Origin: Myxococcales bacterium
GTDB taxonomy: Bacteria > Myxococcota_A > Polyangia > Haliangiales > Haliangiaceae
Reading direction: 5' to 3'
NCBI GenBank assembly: GCA_016720595.1
Contig: JADKKI010000032.1
Location: forward strand, 1-64,000
DNA: 64,000 bases
The notes under the pieces were generated by a model, which was not told the origin of the DNA, did not search any database, and saw nothing but the letters and a program-made list of their open reading frames with translations. A program made the position numbers and the translations under genes. Shown here piece after piece: positions 63,943 to 64,000 of this stretch (positions are counted from its first letter, which is position 1; each line of letters opens with the position of its first letter).

Positions 63943-64000
63943 CCAGGCCTCGGGAGGGCCAGGCTCGGGACCGCGTCGAGATCGAGGCCCGCGCGCTCAC
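63939..64000 (-). CDS. Partial upstream gene (C-terminal 20 residues)
   Basis: On the minus strand a frame enters from the right edge and ends with TGA at 63941-63939, giving ERAGLDLDAVPSLALPRPG as its last residues. The stop overlaps the rsmA ATG by 4 bp, a translational-coupling arrangement. Too little is visible to name a product. Confidence 0.55.
   Translation of the reverse strand, partial: ERAGLDLDAVPSLALPRPG

Overview
The window is a dense, high-GC, gene-packed chromosomal segment. Many genes start with GTG or TTG and adjacent genes often overlap by the 4-bp ATGA/GTGA pattern. The gene content suggests a member of the Myxococcota (a myxobacterium or relative): many lipoproteins, a Ser/Thr protein kinase and a pseudokinase, an FHA protein, an unusual Hsp70 paralogue, single-domain response regulators, sigma-54 promoter matches, a multihaem cytochrome lipoprotein and two dynamin-like GTPases. 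This placement is inference. No rRNA, tRNA, CRISPR array or insertion sequence was recognised.

Layout. 1-2.7 kb: a partial gene, then two reading frames (a thrombospondin-type-3 lipoprotein and a radical SAM protein) broken by at least six frame changes. 2.8-9.7 kb: a lipoprotein, malate:quinone oxidoreductase, a zinc-ribbon/pseudokinase pair, a tetrahaem cytochrome lipoprotein and a thioredoxin-fold lipoprotein. 9.7-12.7 kb: a probable restriction-modification cassette. 12.7-16.8 kb: a signalling cluster (histidine-kinase-like protein, response regulators, a Ser/Thr kinase with a GspE/PilB-like N-terminus, and a receiver-EAL protein). 16.8-19.5 kb: a membrane protein behind a sigma-54 promoter with upstream palindromes, a Nudix hydrolase, an enoyl-reductase-like dehydrogenase, and an unannotated sigma-54-promoted, terminator-ended candidate small RNA. 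19.5-25 kb: thymidine kinase, a triple-repeat secreted protein, Pit phosphate transporter with its PhoU-like partner, a lipase and an acyltransferase. 25.0-25.5 kb: a nested inverted-repeat element. 25.5-32 kb: a TPR protein, L-serine dehydratase, phosphoglycerate dehydrogenase, a zinc metallopeptidase and a ParB-like protein. 32-41.5 kb: a beta-barrel protein, an acetyltransferase, a solitary DNA methyltransferase, a UvrD-type helicase, a small HExxH protein, a DnaK-like protein with a long proline-rich insert, and a lipoprotein. 41.5-47.4 kb: a tightly coupled hisB-H-A-F-IE operon continuing into dinG and plsY. 47.4-56.7 kb: folK, a fumarylacetoacetase-family hydrolase, an FHA/VDPPK-repeat membrane protein, a response regulator, a UPF0104-type membrane protein, an M48 peptidase, a dynamin-like GTPase and two secreted proteins. 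56.9-64 kb: a TPR-dynamin fusion, rnhB, an ECF sigma/anti-sigma-like pair, mutM, rsmA and a partial gene.

The most interesting items are the 19.3 kb sigma-54 small-RNA candidate, the sigma-54 promoter with tandem palindromes at 16.8 kb, the nested palindromic element at 25 kb, the dynamin genes (one fused to TPRs), the interrupted Hsp70, and the GspE-N/kinase fusion.
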